Shown one piece after another: positions 26,091 to 34,239 of a stretch of 46,790 nt of DNA; position 1 is the first letter of the stretch, and the number at the start of each line of letters is the position of its first letter. Source of the DNA: Amaricoccus solimangrovi (GTDB lineage: Bacteria > Pseudomonadota > Alphaproteobacteria > Rhodobacterales > Rhodobacteraceae); assembly GCF_006385685.1 (NCBI RefSeq), contig NZ_VFRP01000028.1, forward strand, positions 1-46,790, given 5' to 3'. Made by a program: the position numbers and the translations under genes. The notes below the pieces were generated by a model. It worked only from the letters and a program-made list of their open reading frames with translations, did no database searches and was not told the origin of the DNA.

Positions 26091-26816
26091 ATGCAATTCA
26101 CCGGCAAGTCCGTCATCATCACCGGCGCGGGCAAGGGCATCGGTCGCGCCTGCGCGCGCCTGATGGCCGAGCGTGGCGCCGAGGTCGTCGCGCTCAGCCG
26201 CACGCAGTCGGATCTCGACAGCCTCCGCGCCGAGATCGGCGGCCGCGCGATCGCGGTCGACCTCGCCGATCCCGCCGCCACCCGCGCCGCGATGGCCGAG
26301 GCCGGCGCCTGCGACTATCTCGTCAACAGCGCCGGCATCAACGTGCTCGAGAGCGTGCTCGAGATGACCGAGGCGGGCTACGAGGCGGTGCTCGGCATCA
26401 ACCTGCGCGCCGCGCTTCTCACCTGCCAGGAATTCGCGCGCGCGCGGATCGCGGCCGGCGGCGGGGGGGCGATCGTGAACATCACCTCCATCGCCGGGCA
26501 TCGCGGCTTCCAGGATCATCTCTGCTACGCGGCCTCGAAGGCCGGGCTCGAGGGCGCGACCCGGGTTCTGGCGAAGGAGCTCGGTCCCCACGGGATCCGC
26601 GTCAACGCCGTCGCGCCGACGATCACGCTGACCGAACTCGCCGCCGAGGCCTGGAGCGACGAGGCGAAGAGCGCGCCGATGATGGTCCGCCACCCGCTCG
26701 GCCGCTTCGCCGAGGCCGAGGAGGTCGCGCGGAGCATCGCGCTGCTCCTGTCCGGCGACGGCGCCATGATCACCGGGGCGGTCCTTCCGATCGACGGCGG
26801 CTTCCTCGCCGTCTGA
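26091..26816 (+). CDS. SDR similar to L-xylulose reductase (DCXR type)
   Basis: This is a 241-residue SDR with NAD(P) motif TGAGKGIG, ALSRTQSDLDSL after strand 2, catalytic Ser in ITSIAG and YAASK. ALSRTQxDLDSL, GIRVNAVxPT, WSD..K, PLGRFAEAEEV and LPIDGGF closely follow mammalian and bacterial L-xylulose reductase as I recall it. That enzyme interconverts xylitol and L-xylulose with NADP(H), but bacterial relatives include other sugar and sugar-acid dehydrogenases. It is 64 bp after the kinase and the last gene of the ribitol unit, which suggests a wider pentitol role. Placement in the pathway is inference. Confidence 0.75.
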   Translation: MQFTGKSVIITGAGKGIGRACARLMAERGAEVVALSRTQSDLDSLRAEIGGRAIAVDLADPAATRAAMAEAGACDYLVNSAGINVLESVLEMTEAGYEAVLGINLRAALLTCQEFARARIAAGGGGAIVNITSIAGHRGFQDHLCYAASKAGLEGATRVLAKELGPHGIRVNAVAPTITLTELAAEAWSDEAKSAPMMVRHPLGRFAEAEEVARSIALLLSGDGAMITGAVLPIDGGFLAV

Positions 26817-26869
26817 CCCAGGGAAGGGCGTCCGGAAGCACCCCGGATAATCATGCTTATGATGTGGCA

Positions 26870-26888
26870 GGCCCGGCGCGCCGGGGCC
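26870..26888. terminator. Bidirectional GC hairpin between convergent genes
   Basis: GGCCCGGCG and CGCCGGGGCC pair with one bulge, between the SDR ending at 26816 and the TetR gene ending at 26918 on the other strand. A smaller A/T element, ATCAT-GCTT-ATGAT, lies at 26850-26863. Confidence 0.5.
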
Positions 26889-26917
26889 TCGCCCGGTCCC
26901 GGCGCCGCCCGGACATC

Positions 26918-27640
26918 CTAGCCGGTGGCGTCGGGGATCCTGAGATGGTCGAGGATGATCCGGCGCATCGTCTTGATCGCGCGGGCGTAGTTGAATGTCG
27001 GAAACATCACGTTGCGAAAGAGCGCGCCGTCGAGAAAGGTCGAGATGAAGAGCGCCGCGTCGCGTGCGTCGACCGGGCGGAACTCGCCCCGCGCGACGCC
27101 GTCGCGGATCGCCGCGCCGAGGACGTCCGCCTCCTGATCGTAGAAGGCGCGGATCGCCTGATCGACCAGCGGCGCGCGGTTGTGGGTGCTCGCATAGTCG
27201 AGGCTCATCTTCGCGACCTTCTGGAACTGGACGAACTGGCGGATATGCAGATCGATCCAGGCCGAGATGACCGCCTCCGGCGTGCGCGCCTCGCGCGTCA
27301 CCGAGGCGAATTGCTCGAAGGCCTCCTCGACGACCCGGGCGATCGCCCGCATGAAAAGCTCTTCCTTGTTGTCGAAGTAGTAGTAGAGATGCGAGGGGTT
27401 CATCCCGGCGGCGAGCGCGATGTCCTTCACGGTGACGGTCGAATAGTTCTGCTCCGCGAAGAGGTCCAGAGCCACGCGGCACATGATGTCGGGCGGCGAT
27501 CCCGCCGCGATCCTGAGCCGGCCGTCGCTCTCGCGCGCGGCCCGCGCGGCTCCCCGGCGGCGGACGCGGCGCGCCGGTCCCTCACCACCCGCCCGACGCT
27601 CCGCCGGGCCCTGGTCCACCTCGTCAGTCTCGCGGTCCAC
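26918..27640 (-). CDS. TetR-family regulator, last gene of the minus-strand catabolic operon
   Basis: This is a 240-residue protein. The HTH region (about 52-98) reads ALDLFAEQNYSTVTVKDIAL then AGMNPSHLYYYFDNKEELF, a clear TetR DNA-binding domain; the rest is the helical ligand-binding and dimer domain. About 50 residues of charged, low-complexity sequence precede the HTH. The GTG at 27640 lies 12 bp after the SDR stop, so it is co-transcribed with the catabolic genes; a GTG 9 codons further in is an alternative. It probably represses its own operon through TTGA-type operators at 35218 and 35555 and releases on an intermediate of the pathway (inference). Confidence 0.85.
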   Translation of the reverse strand: MDRETDEVDQGPAERRAGGEGPARRVRRRGAARAARESDGRLRIAAGSPPDIMCRVALDLFAEQNYSTVTVKDIALAAGMNPSHLYYYFDNKEELFMRAIARVVEEAFEQFASVTREARTPEAVISAWIDLHIRQFVQFQKVAKMSLDYASTHNRAPLVDQAIRAFYDQEADVLGAAIRDGVARGEFRPVDARDAALFISTFLDGALFRNVMFPTFNYARAIKTMRRIILDHLRIPDATG

Positions 27641-27652
27641 GCGCCGGTACCC

Positions 27653-28432
27653 TCACCCCTTGATGTACCAGGTGGTCGTGCTTCCGCCGTCGACCACGAT
27701 CCGCTGACCCGTAACATAACGGGCGCCCGCGAGGTAGGCGACCGCTTCGGCCACCTCTTCCGGCGTGCCGGCCCGCGCGATCGGGATGCCGGTGACCTCG
27801 GCGGCGAGCGCGGGCTCGCGCGTCTCCCAGTCCGAGCCCGCCGACCGGATCGGGCCGGGGCAGACGCAGTTCACCCGGAGACCGAGCGGCGCCCATTCGA
27901 CCGCCATCTGCCGGGCCGCGGCGACGACCGCCGCCTTGGCCGCCCCGTAGGCGCCGGCGCCCGGGTAGCAACGCAGGGCGGAGGCGCCGGCGATGCCGAT
28001 GATCGCGCCCCCCTCGCCCGGGGCCGGCGCCTGTCCCATCGCGCGGGCGGCCGCGGTGGCGAAGTAGAAGAAGCCGCGGGCATGAAGATCGAAGAGCGCG
28101 TCCCAGTCGGCGGCCGGGAGGTCGAGGAGCCGGCCCGGGCGCGATCCGCCGGCGTTGTTGACGGCGATGTCGAGGCGCCCGGCGCGGTCGAGCGTCCCGG
28201 CCACGGCGGCGTCGACCGAGGCGCGGTCGCCGAGATCCATGGCGATCGCGCTCACCCGCGCGCCCTCGCGCGAGAGCTCCGCCGCCGCGGCGCGCGCGCC
28301 CTCCATGTCATGAAGGCCGGTCAGCACGACGCGCGCGCCGCCCCGTGCCAGCCGCCGCGCGATCGCGCGGCCGATGCCGCGCGCGCCGCCGGACACAAGC
28401 GCCACCTGTCCGTCGAAGGGTGCTTCGGTCAT
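27653..28432 (-). CDS. Short-chain dehydrogenase of the catabolic operon
   Basis: This is a 259-residue classical SDR: SGGARGIG cofactor loop (about 15-22), MDLGD, NNAGG, and catalytic Ser and YGAAK. The C-terminus has VNCVCPGPIRSAG and VTGQRIVVDGGSTTTW. Its ATG at 28432 overlaps the stop of the flavoprotein gene (ATGA), showing translational coupling. Alcohol or ketone substrate unknown; it probably oxidises or reduces a ring or side-chain carbonyl produced by the neighbouring oxygenases. Confidence 0.88.
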   Translation of the reverse strand: MTEAPFDGQVALVSGGARGIGRAIARRLARGGARVVLTGLHDMEGARAAAAELSREGARVSAIAMDLGDRASVDAAVAGTLDRAGRLDIAVNNAGGSRPGRLLDLPAADWDALFDLHARGFFYFATAAARAMGQAPAPGEGGAIIGIAGASALRCYPGAGAYGAAKAAVVAAARQMAVEWAPLGLRVNCVCPGPIRSAGSDWETREPALAAEVTGIPIARAGTPEEVAEAVAYLAGARYVTGQRIVVDGGSTTTWYIKG

Positions 28433-30036
28433 GCCTCGTCTCCCAGGATGCGCAGGGCGGCGATATAGCCCCAGGTCATGTTCGGCCCGAGCGTGGTTCC
28501 CGATCCGACCGCCCGCGTGCCGAACGGATTGGCCATCGCGACGCCCGCGCAGTAGAGGCCGGGTATCGGGGCGCCCGCCCGGTCGAGCACCCGGGCATGC
28601 GCGTCGATTCTCGGCCCGCCCTTCGTCGAGAGCAGGCAGAGGTTGAAGGGCAGCGCGACGAGCGGCGGCGCGATGGGCCGCAGGCGCTCCGGCCGGCGCC
28701 CGCCGGGGGCGAGAGGGTCGAGATGGCGGCCGAAATCGCGATCCTCGCCCGCCGCGGCGTCCGCGTTGAAGCGGAGCAGCGTTTCCGCGAGCGCGGCCGG
28801 CGGAACGTCGATGGCCGCGGCGAGACCGGCCGGAGAGCCGGCCTCCCGCGCCCAGCCCGGCGCGCGGGCGAGGAAGCGTCGCAGGAGCGGTGCGGTCCGG
28901 AGCGTGGCGCGATCGGTGACCATCCAGGCGGGCAGATGGCGCGAGGCGCCGGTCGCCGGGTCGCGCTCGGCGAGGACTTCGCCGAGATTGAAGAGGTATT
29001 CGTTGACGAAGCGCCGCCCGCCGCGGTCGACGAGGATCGCCCCCGGTTCGCGATGGTGGAACGTGCCGACCGGAAGCGGCGCGCCGTCGAGACGCGCCGG
29101 CAGCGCCGGGGCGATGTTCGCCTGATCCATCCGCGCCAGCCGCGCGCCGACCGCCTCCGCCATCCGGGCGGCGTCGCCGGTATTGCCCGGAGCGGAGGCG
29201 ACGAGATCGACGGGCCCCGCGAAATGCCGCGCGCGCCGGGCCGTGTCGCGCTCGAACCCGCCCGAGGCGAGCACGACGCCGCGCCGCGCCCGGAGCTTCA
29301 GGGGTCCCCGCGCCGTGGCGCAGCTCACGCCGACGACGCGCCCGTCGCCACCGCGGCACAGCTCCACGACGCGGAGTCCGGTGGCCACGCGCCCGCCCGC
29401 GGCGCCGAGCCCGCGGGCGAGGCCCGCGACGAGCGCGGTGCCCTGCGCGCGGCGGCCAAGGAGAAGGCGCCCGGCGAGCCGGGGCGCCAGGCTGAACGCG
29501 GCGCGCCCCGGCCGATGCCAGGGGTCGTGCCGTCGCATTTCCTGATAGGTCAGCAGATGCGCCACATGGGGCGGCTGAAGCCGGAGGCCAGCCCGGCGGA
29601 TCGGCCGGGGCGAGACCATCCGCCCCGTCGCGAGCGCGCCCGGCGCCTCCGGATACGGGTCCGCGTCGTCGGAGAGGGCGAAGCGGAGCGGCGTCGCCTG
29701 CTCGACGAAGGAGAGGCAGCGCGGCGCCTCGCGGGCGAAGGCTTCCCAGAGCGGGCCTTCCTCGGCCTCCCACCCCGCCGGGCTGACCGCGCGGATGTAG
29801 CGCAGCGCCGTCTCCGCGTCGTCCGCGATCCCGGCGGCGCGGGCGAGATGGTTGCCGGGGATCCAGATCCCGCCGCCCGACATCGCGGTCGTGCCGCCGA
29901 TCCGGTCCATGCGCTCGGCGACGAGCACCGACAGCCCGCCCGCCGCGCAGGCGAGAGCCGCGGTCAACCCCGCGCCGCCGGAACCCACGACGATCACGTC
30001 GTATTCCGCCGAAAAGCCCGCGCGGCCCGCGGGCAT
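28429..30036 (-). CDS. FAD-dependent oxidoreductase, 3-ketosteroid dehydrogenase / fumarate reductase type
   Basis: This is a 535-residue flavoprotein. The N-terminal FAD fold is VIVVGSGGAGLTAALACAAG with the ribose-binding Glu in VAER, followed by GGTTAMSGGGIWIPGN, which is characteristic of the KstD-like branch. The C-terminal FAD-contact block is GLYCAGVAMANPFGTRAVGSGTT. Members introduce or reduce C=C bonds next to a carbonyl. The substrate is unknown and I would not call it a steroid enzyme, since no steroid genes are present. It is 1 nt downstream of the aldo/keto reductase gene and overlaps the SDR gene, in a tight operon. Confidence 0.85.
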   Translation of the reverse strand: MPAGRAGFSAEYDVIVVGSGGAGLTAALACAAGGLSVLVAERMDRIGGTTAMSGGGIWIPGNHLARAAGIADDAETALRYIRAVSPAGWEAEEGPLWEAFAREAPRCLSFVEQATPLRFALSDDADPYPEAPGALATGRMVSPRPIRRAGLRLQPPHVAHLLTYQEMRRHDPWHRPGRAAFSLAPRLAGRLLLGRRAQGTALVAGLARGLGAAGGRVATGLRVVELCRGGDGRVVGVSCATARGPLKLRARRGVVLASGGFERDTARRARHFAGPVDLVASAPGNTGDAARMAEAVGARLARMDQANIAPALPARLDGAPLPVGTFHHREPGAILVDRGGRRFVNEYLFNLGEVLAERDPATGASRHLPAWMVTDRATLRTAPLLRRFLARAPGWAREAGSPAGLAAAIDVPPAALAETLLRFNADAAAGEDRDFGRHLDPLAPGGRRPERLRPIAPPLVALPFNLCLLSTKGGPRIDAHARVLDRAGAPIPGLYCAGVAMANPFGTRAVGSGTTLGPNMTWGYIAALRILGDEA

Positions 30037-30037
30037 C

Positions 30038-31018
30038 TCACGCGAAGCCGATCACGGCGCGCGGCCGGTAGGGCGCCTCGAGCGCGGCGATCTCCTCCAG
30101 GGAAAGCTCGAGGGTCAGGGCGGCCGCGGCGTCGGCGAGCTGCTCGGGCCGGGTCGCCCCGATCACCGGCGAGACGACGGGCTCCCTGCCGAGCAGCCAG
30201 GCGAGGGCGACCTGGGCGGGCTTCGCGCCGCGCGCGGCGGCGATTTCCACCACCTTGCCGACGATCTCCCGGTCGGCCGCGACCTCCTCGGCGTAGAGCG
30301 CGGGCGTGTAGCCGTCCGTCGCGGATCGCTCCGAACCCTCGCCCCAGGGGCGGGCGAGGCGGCCGCGCGCGAGCGGGCTCCACGGGATGACCCCCACGCC
30401 CGCGGCGCGGCAGAAGGGCAGCATTTCGCGCTCCTCCTCCCGGTAGAGCAGGTTGAGGTGGTTCTGCATCACGGTGAAGCGGGTCCAGCCATTGGCTTTC
30501 TGCGTCTCGATCGCGGTGACGAACTGCCAGGCGAACATAGAGGAGGCGCCGAGATAGCGCGCCTTGCCGGCCTTCACCACGTCGTGCAGCGCCTCCAGCG
30601 TCTCCTCGAGCGGGGTCGCATAGTCCCAGCGGTGGATCATGTAGACGTCGACGTGATCGGTGCCGAGCCGCTTCAGGCTCGCGTCGATCTCCGACAGGAT
30701 CGCCTTCCGCGACAGGCCCGCGCCGTTCGGGCCGGGCCGCGTCCGGTTGTAGACCTTGGTCAGGATCACCACCTCGTCGCGCGGCACGGCGCCGAGCAGG
30801 AGCCGGCCGAGCGTCTCCTCGCTGCCGCCGTCGGAATAGGCGTTGGCGGTGTCGAAGAAGTTGATCCCGAGGTCGAGCGCCTTCGCGAAGAACGGCCGGC
30901 TTCCCTCCGCGTCGAAGAGCCAGCCGTGCCGGGGCGTCGGCCCGGTGGCGTAGCTCATGCAGCCGAGGCAGAGGCGCGAGACTTCGAGGCCGGTGCGGCC
31001 GAGCCTGGCGTAGTCCAT
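30038..31018 (-). CDS. Aldo/keto reductase
   Basis: This is a 326-residue NADP-type AKR barrel. The catalytic tetrad is visible as Asp and Tyr in FFDTANAYSDGGSEETLG, Lys in VILTKVY and His in YMIHRWD. VMQNHLNLLYREEEREMLPFC and IPWSPLARGRLA are typical of the yeast-Aad/YajO-like subgroup. It starts at ATG 31018, overlapping the Rieske gene's stop by 4 nt. In the operon it probably reduces an aldehyde or ketone made by the oxygenases, or works in the oxidative direction; the substrate is unknown. Confidence 0.88.
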   Translation of the reverse strand: MDYARLGRTGLEVSRLCLGCMSYATGPTPRHGWLFDAEGSRPFFAKALDLGINFFDTANAYSDGGSEETLGRLLLGAVPRDEVVILTKVYNRTRPGPNGAGLSRKAILSEIDASLKRLGTDHVDVYMIHRWDYATPLEETLEALHDVVKAGKARYLGASSMFAWQFVTAIETQKANGWTRFTVMQNHLNLLYREEEREMLPFCRAAGVGVIPWSPLARGRLARPWGEGSERSATDGYTPALYAEEVAADREIVGKVVEIAAARGAKPAQVALAWLLGREPVVSPVIGATRPEQLADAAAALTLELSLEEIAALEAPYRPRAVIGFA

Positions 31019-32202
31019 CAGACGCTCTCCCCGATGCCGTCGCGCACCCAGTCCGCGAGCTGCCAGACCGGCATCTCCAGATGGCTGAGCCGCCCCGGAC
31101 CCGCGAGCCGCGACTTCGCGCCGATCTGCTGCAGCGTGTTCACCTCGACGTCCTCCCGGGCGATCACCGCGCCCTTTTCCTTCGCCTGCGCCATCAGATC
31201 GGCGAATTCCGGGTTCTCGAGCGCCGAGCGGTGCACGAGGTGATGCCGGATCCACCAGGTCTCGCCCGCCGATTTCGGCAGGATCGTGGTCCAGCGCACC
31301 GAGTTGGCCGAGGTGCCCATCAGATGGTTCGGAAAAACGTGGTAGAGGTTGCCGGTCCGGATCTGCTCCTCGGTCCAGTCCGCGAAGACCGGCAGGCCGG
31401 GGGCGAGCGCGGCTTCGGTCGGCAGGTCGGCCCGGAGCGGGTGGCGCAGGCCGATCCAGCCCTGCTCCGGATCCTCCTTCACGAGCCCCCAGCTCTCGCC
31501 ACCCGGATGGTGCGGCTGCAGCGTCTTCGCGTGCGCGCCGATGTGGTGGTAGCATTCCATGAAGGTCTCGACCGCGATCTTCCAGTTGAACGGGCAGGGA
31601 AATTCGGTCGAATAGCCGACGACGAGCTCGTCCATCGGGATATTGGCGAATTCCCGCGCGAGCCCGTCCATCCGGGGGCCGAGCGGCTCGGCGTCGCCCG
31701 AGAGGTTCACGTAGATCGAGCCGAGCACGATCTCCGAGCGGATCTCGGGCAGACGGCACTTCTTCGGATCGAACCCCAGCGCCTGATCCATGAAGGGCGC
31801 GGCCTTGAGTTGGCCGGTCAGGTCGTAGCCCCAGCGGTGGAACGGGCAGGAGAACATCTTCGCATTGCCCGCGCCCGAGACCACCGGCGCCCAGCGGTGC
31901 AGGCAGACGCGCGACATCACGCGGATCCGGTCGGGGCCGCGCACCACCACCATCGGCTCGCCGAGCAGGTCGAGGGTGAAATAGTCGCCCACCTCCGGGA
32001 TCTGCGCGACATGGCCCACCACCATCCAGCCGGGGCGGAAGATGCGCTCGCGTTCGAGCGCGAAGAAGGCCTCCGTCGTGTAGGCGGCGGGGGGCAGGGT
32101 CTCGGCATCCGCCAGCGTCTGGCCCCGGCCGCCGTGCACCGCCGCGAGGATGCGCTCGGGCGCCCATTTCTCCAGGCTCTCGATCCGGGCGGGTTCGCTC
32201 AT
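31018..32202 (-). CDS. Rieske non-heme iron oxygenase, alpha subunit
   Basis: This is a 394-residue ring-hydroxylating-type oxygenase. The Rieske 2Fe-2S ligands are Cys100-x-His102 and Cys119-x-x-His122. The mononuclear iron site is in NWKIAVETFMECYHHIGAH, with His219 and His224 as ligands. Catalysis would be hydroxylation or N/O-demethylation using O2. Short alpha subunits like this, without a beta subunit, are usual for the demethylase and choline/carnitine-type branches as well as for oxygenases of aromatic substrates. No ferredoxin or reductase gene is in the operon, so electrons must come from elsewhere. The ATG at 32202 is preceded by AAGGAGA. Confidence 0.9.
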   Translation of the reverse strand: MSEPARIESLEKWAPERILAAVHGGRGQTLADAETLPPAAYTTEAFFALERERIFRPGWMVVGHVAQIPEVGDYFTLDLLGEPMVVVRGPDRIRVMSRVCLHRWAPVVSGAGNAKMFSCPFHRWGYDLTGQLKAAPFMDQALGFDPKKCRLPEIRSEIVLGSIYVNLSGDAEPLGPRMDGLAREFANIPMDELVVGYSTEFPCPFNWKIAVETFMECYHHIGAHAKTLQPHHPGGESWGLVKEDPEQGWIGLRHPLRADLPTEAALAPGLPVFADWTEEQIRTGNLYHVFPNHLMGTSANSVRWTTILPKSAGETWWIRHHLVHRSALENPEFADLMAQAKEKGAVIAREDVEVNTLQQIGAKSRLAGPGRLSHLEMPVWQLADWVRDGIGESV

Positions 32203-32213
32203 CGTGGTCTCCT

Positions 32214-33272
32214 TCAGGCGGTGGCGTCGGCCGGGGTGGCCGCGGTTTCGCGGCGGAGCACCGGCAGCACCTCCGCCCCGAAGCGTTCGAGCGCGCGCGC
32301 GGCCATCGCGAGCGGCATGTCGCCGAACTGGAAGAACATGTTGTAGTGCGTCGGGTTCATCGCCGCGCGCTCGGCGAGGATGCGCTCGGTCACCTGCGCG
32401 GCGGAGCCGATGATGACATTGTCGCGGAAGGTCTCGAGCGGCGGCTCGTCGGGCAGCGGCGGCGCGTCGATCATCGGCCCGGCATGGCCGATCTCCTTCG
32501 CGCGGAGCCCGGTCGCCATCCGGCCGACGAAGCGCGCGCAATCGGCGGCGATCAGCGCCTCGGCGGGGTCGTCGGTGACATGCACGTACTGCTGGACGCC
32601 GAGCCCGGTCGCGGGGAAGCCGGCGGCCGCCCAGTCGGCGCGGGTCTTTCGCCCCATCGCGATCAGCGCCTCCGACCCGCGCCATCCGGCGGTGATGAAC
32701 GGCGTGGCGCCGAGCGGCCCGAGGCGGGCGATGATCCGGGGATCGCCGCCGGTCACATAGAGCGGCGGCAGGGGCGTCTGGACCGGGCGGAGCAGCATCG
32801 GCGCCTCGGGCAGGCCGAGCGCGCGGGCGGAACCCGTCACCGCGCCGGTGGTCAGCGCCTCCTCCAGAACATCCCAGTACTTCAGGAAGATGTCGCCCCG
32901 CGTCGTGACATCGACGCCGTAGCGGTCGAACTCGAACGGCTGGTAGCCGGTGCCGACGCCGAGCACCAGCCGCCCGCCCGAGAGCTGGTCGACCAGCGCG
33001 ATCTCCTGCGCGACCCGCATCGGCTGGTAGAGCGGCAGCACGATCACCGCCGTGCCGAGCCGGATCCGCCGCGTCAGCCCGGCCATGTGCGCGGCCATCA
33101 TCAGCGGCGAGACCGAGACGGAATAGTTGGTGAAATGGTGCTCGGCGAACCAGGCGGTGTCGAGGCCGATCTCCTCGGCGAGCCCGACCATCAGCTTGGC
33201 ATCCGCCACCACGCCGGGCACGCCGCGCGGGTGCTGGCGGTAGGACATCAGGTTGAACAGCCCGAATTCCAT
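32214..33272 (-). CDS. Luciferase-like flavin-dependent monooxygenase
   Basis: This is a 352-residue bacterial-luciferase-family TIM barrel (F420/FMN type). Marks are MEFGLFNLMSYRQHP, DTAWFAEHHFTNYSVSVSP, RIRLGTAVIVLPLYQPMRVAQE and LSGGRLVLGVGTGYQPFEFDRYG, then PPLYVTGGDP and a C-terminal VIIGSAAQVTERI gate. Most such proteins in Proteobacteria use reduced FMN from a separate reductase, which is not in this operon. Known relatives cleave C-S or C-N bonds or hydroxylate carbon; the substrate here is unknown. It lies 11 bp upstream of the Rieske gene and 14 bp downstream of the permease. Confidence 0.88.
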   Translation of the reverse strand: MEFGLFNLMSYRQHPRGVPGVVADAKLMVGLAEEIGLDTAWFAEHHFTNYSVSVSPLMMAAHMAGLTRRIRLGTAVIVLPLYQPMRVAQEIALVDQLSGGRLVLGVGTGYQPFEFDRYGVDVTTRGDIFLKYWDVLEEALTTGAVTGSARALGLPEAPMLLRPVQTPLPPLYVTGGDPRIIARLGPLGATPFITAGWRGSEALIAMGRKTRADWAAAGFPATGLGVQQYVHVTDDPAEALIAADCARFVGRMATGLRAKEIGHAGPMIDAPPLPDEPPLETFRDNVIIGSAAQVTERILAERAAMNPTHYNMFFQFGDMPLAMAARALERFGAEVLPVLRRETAATPADATA

Positions 33273-33286
33273 GGCGTCGTCTCCGG

Positions 33287-34177
33287 TCAGGCGGGGTTGG
33301 TGGTCGTGGCGCGGGCCGTGTGGCCGCGGTTGTAGTAGGCTTCGATCCGCGCCTGTATCAGCGACAGCGCCGTGGTCGCGACGAGGTACCAGACGCAGGC
33401 GACGATCAGCATCGGGATGGTCTGGAAGGTGCGCGAATAGATCGTCTGCACCGAATAGAGCAGGTCCCAGAGCGCGACGATCGAGACGATCGACGTGGTC
33501 TTGAGCATCCCGATCGTCTGGTTGCCGGTCGGCGGCACGATGAAGCGCATCGCCTGCGGCAGCACGATCAGGAACAGACCCTGCCGCCGCGAGAGGCCGA
33601 GCGACTTCGCCGCGTCGTCCTGGCCGGGCGGCACGCTCTTCAGCCCCGCGCGCACGATCTCGGCCATGTAGGCGCCCTCGTTGAGGCCGAGCCCGAGGAT
33701 CGCCGCCGTGTAGGGGGTGATCAGGTCGTTGAACGAGCCGGTGAGGAAGGTCACGTCGGTGAAGGGGATGCCGATCCGGTATTTCGGATAGAGCGCGGCG
33801 AGATTGTACCAGAAGATGAGCTGCACCAGCACCGGCGTCCCGCGGAAGAACCAGGTGTAGGCGGCGGCGAAGGCGCGGGCCGGCGGGCTGCCGTGCGTCG
33901 TCATCAGCGCGAGCAGGATGCCGATCGCGACCCCGATCACCATCGTGACGGCGGTGAGCCAGAGCGTCGTGAGGAAGCCCCCGAGCACGGTGGACGAAAA
34001 GAGGTACTGCCCCACCACCGGCCACTGGAAGCGCGGGTTGGTGGCGACGCTCCAGGCGAGCCCGATGCCGATGGTGGCCATCAGGACGGCGGCGACGACG
34101 GCGCTCCAGCGCACCTCCTCCCAGCGGAAGAGCGGTGCGCGGGGCGGGCGGTCGTGCTCGGTTTCGCTTTTCATCAT
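33287..34177 (-). CDS. Amino-acid-type ABC transporter permease
   Basis: This is a 296-residue HisM/GlnP-family permease with about five to six TM helices. TWFFRGTPVLVQLIFWYNLA and the cytoplasmic EAA loop GLKSVPPGQDDAAKSLGLSR..LPQA are diagnostic. A cytoplasmic N-terminal part of about 25 residues precedes TM1. Two adjacent ATGs (34177, 34174) follow a GGAG site. The binding protein is encoded directly upstream, but there is no ATPase gene in the operon or elsewhere nearby, so it must share one. Confidence 0.9.
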   Translation of the reverse strand: MMKSETEHDRPPRAPLFRWEEVRWSAVVAAVLMATIGIGLAWSVATNPRFQWPVVGQYLFSSTVLGGFLTTLWLTAVTMVIGVAIGILLALMTTHGSPPARAFAAAYTWFFRGTPVLVQLIFWYNLAALYPKYRIGIPFTDVTFLTGSFNDLITPYTAAILGLGLNEGAYMAEIVRAGLKSVPPGQDDAAKSLGLSRRQGLFLIVLPQAMRFIVPPTGNQTIGMLKTTSIVSIVALWDLLYSVQTIYSRTFQTIPMLIVACVWYLVATTALSLIQARIEAYYNRGHTARATTTNPA

Positions 34178-34239
34178 GGCTCCGGCTCTCTCCGACGGGG
34201 GTGCGAGGGGCCCGCGCCGGACGCGGCCCCCCCGGGGGA

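Noticed and set aside
27653-29773. A 706-residue minus-strand frame covering the SDR gene
   Set aside because: Only the part after 28432 is the SDR; the rest is an Arg/Pro-rich shadow of the flavoprotein gene in another frame.
28429-30036. Steroid degradation gene (kstD)
   Set aside because: The flavoprotein is KstD-like, but no other steroid catabolism gene is in the window, so only the superfamily is called.
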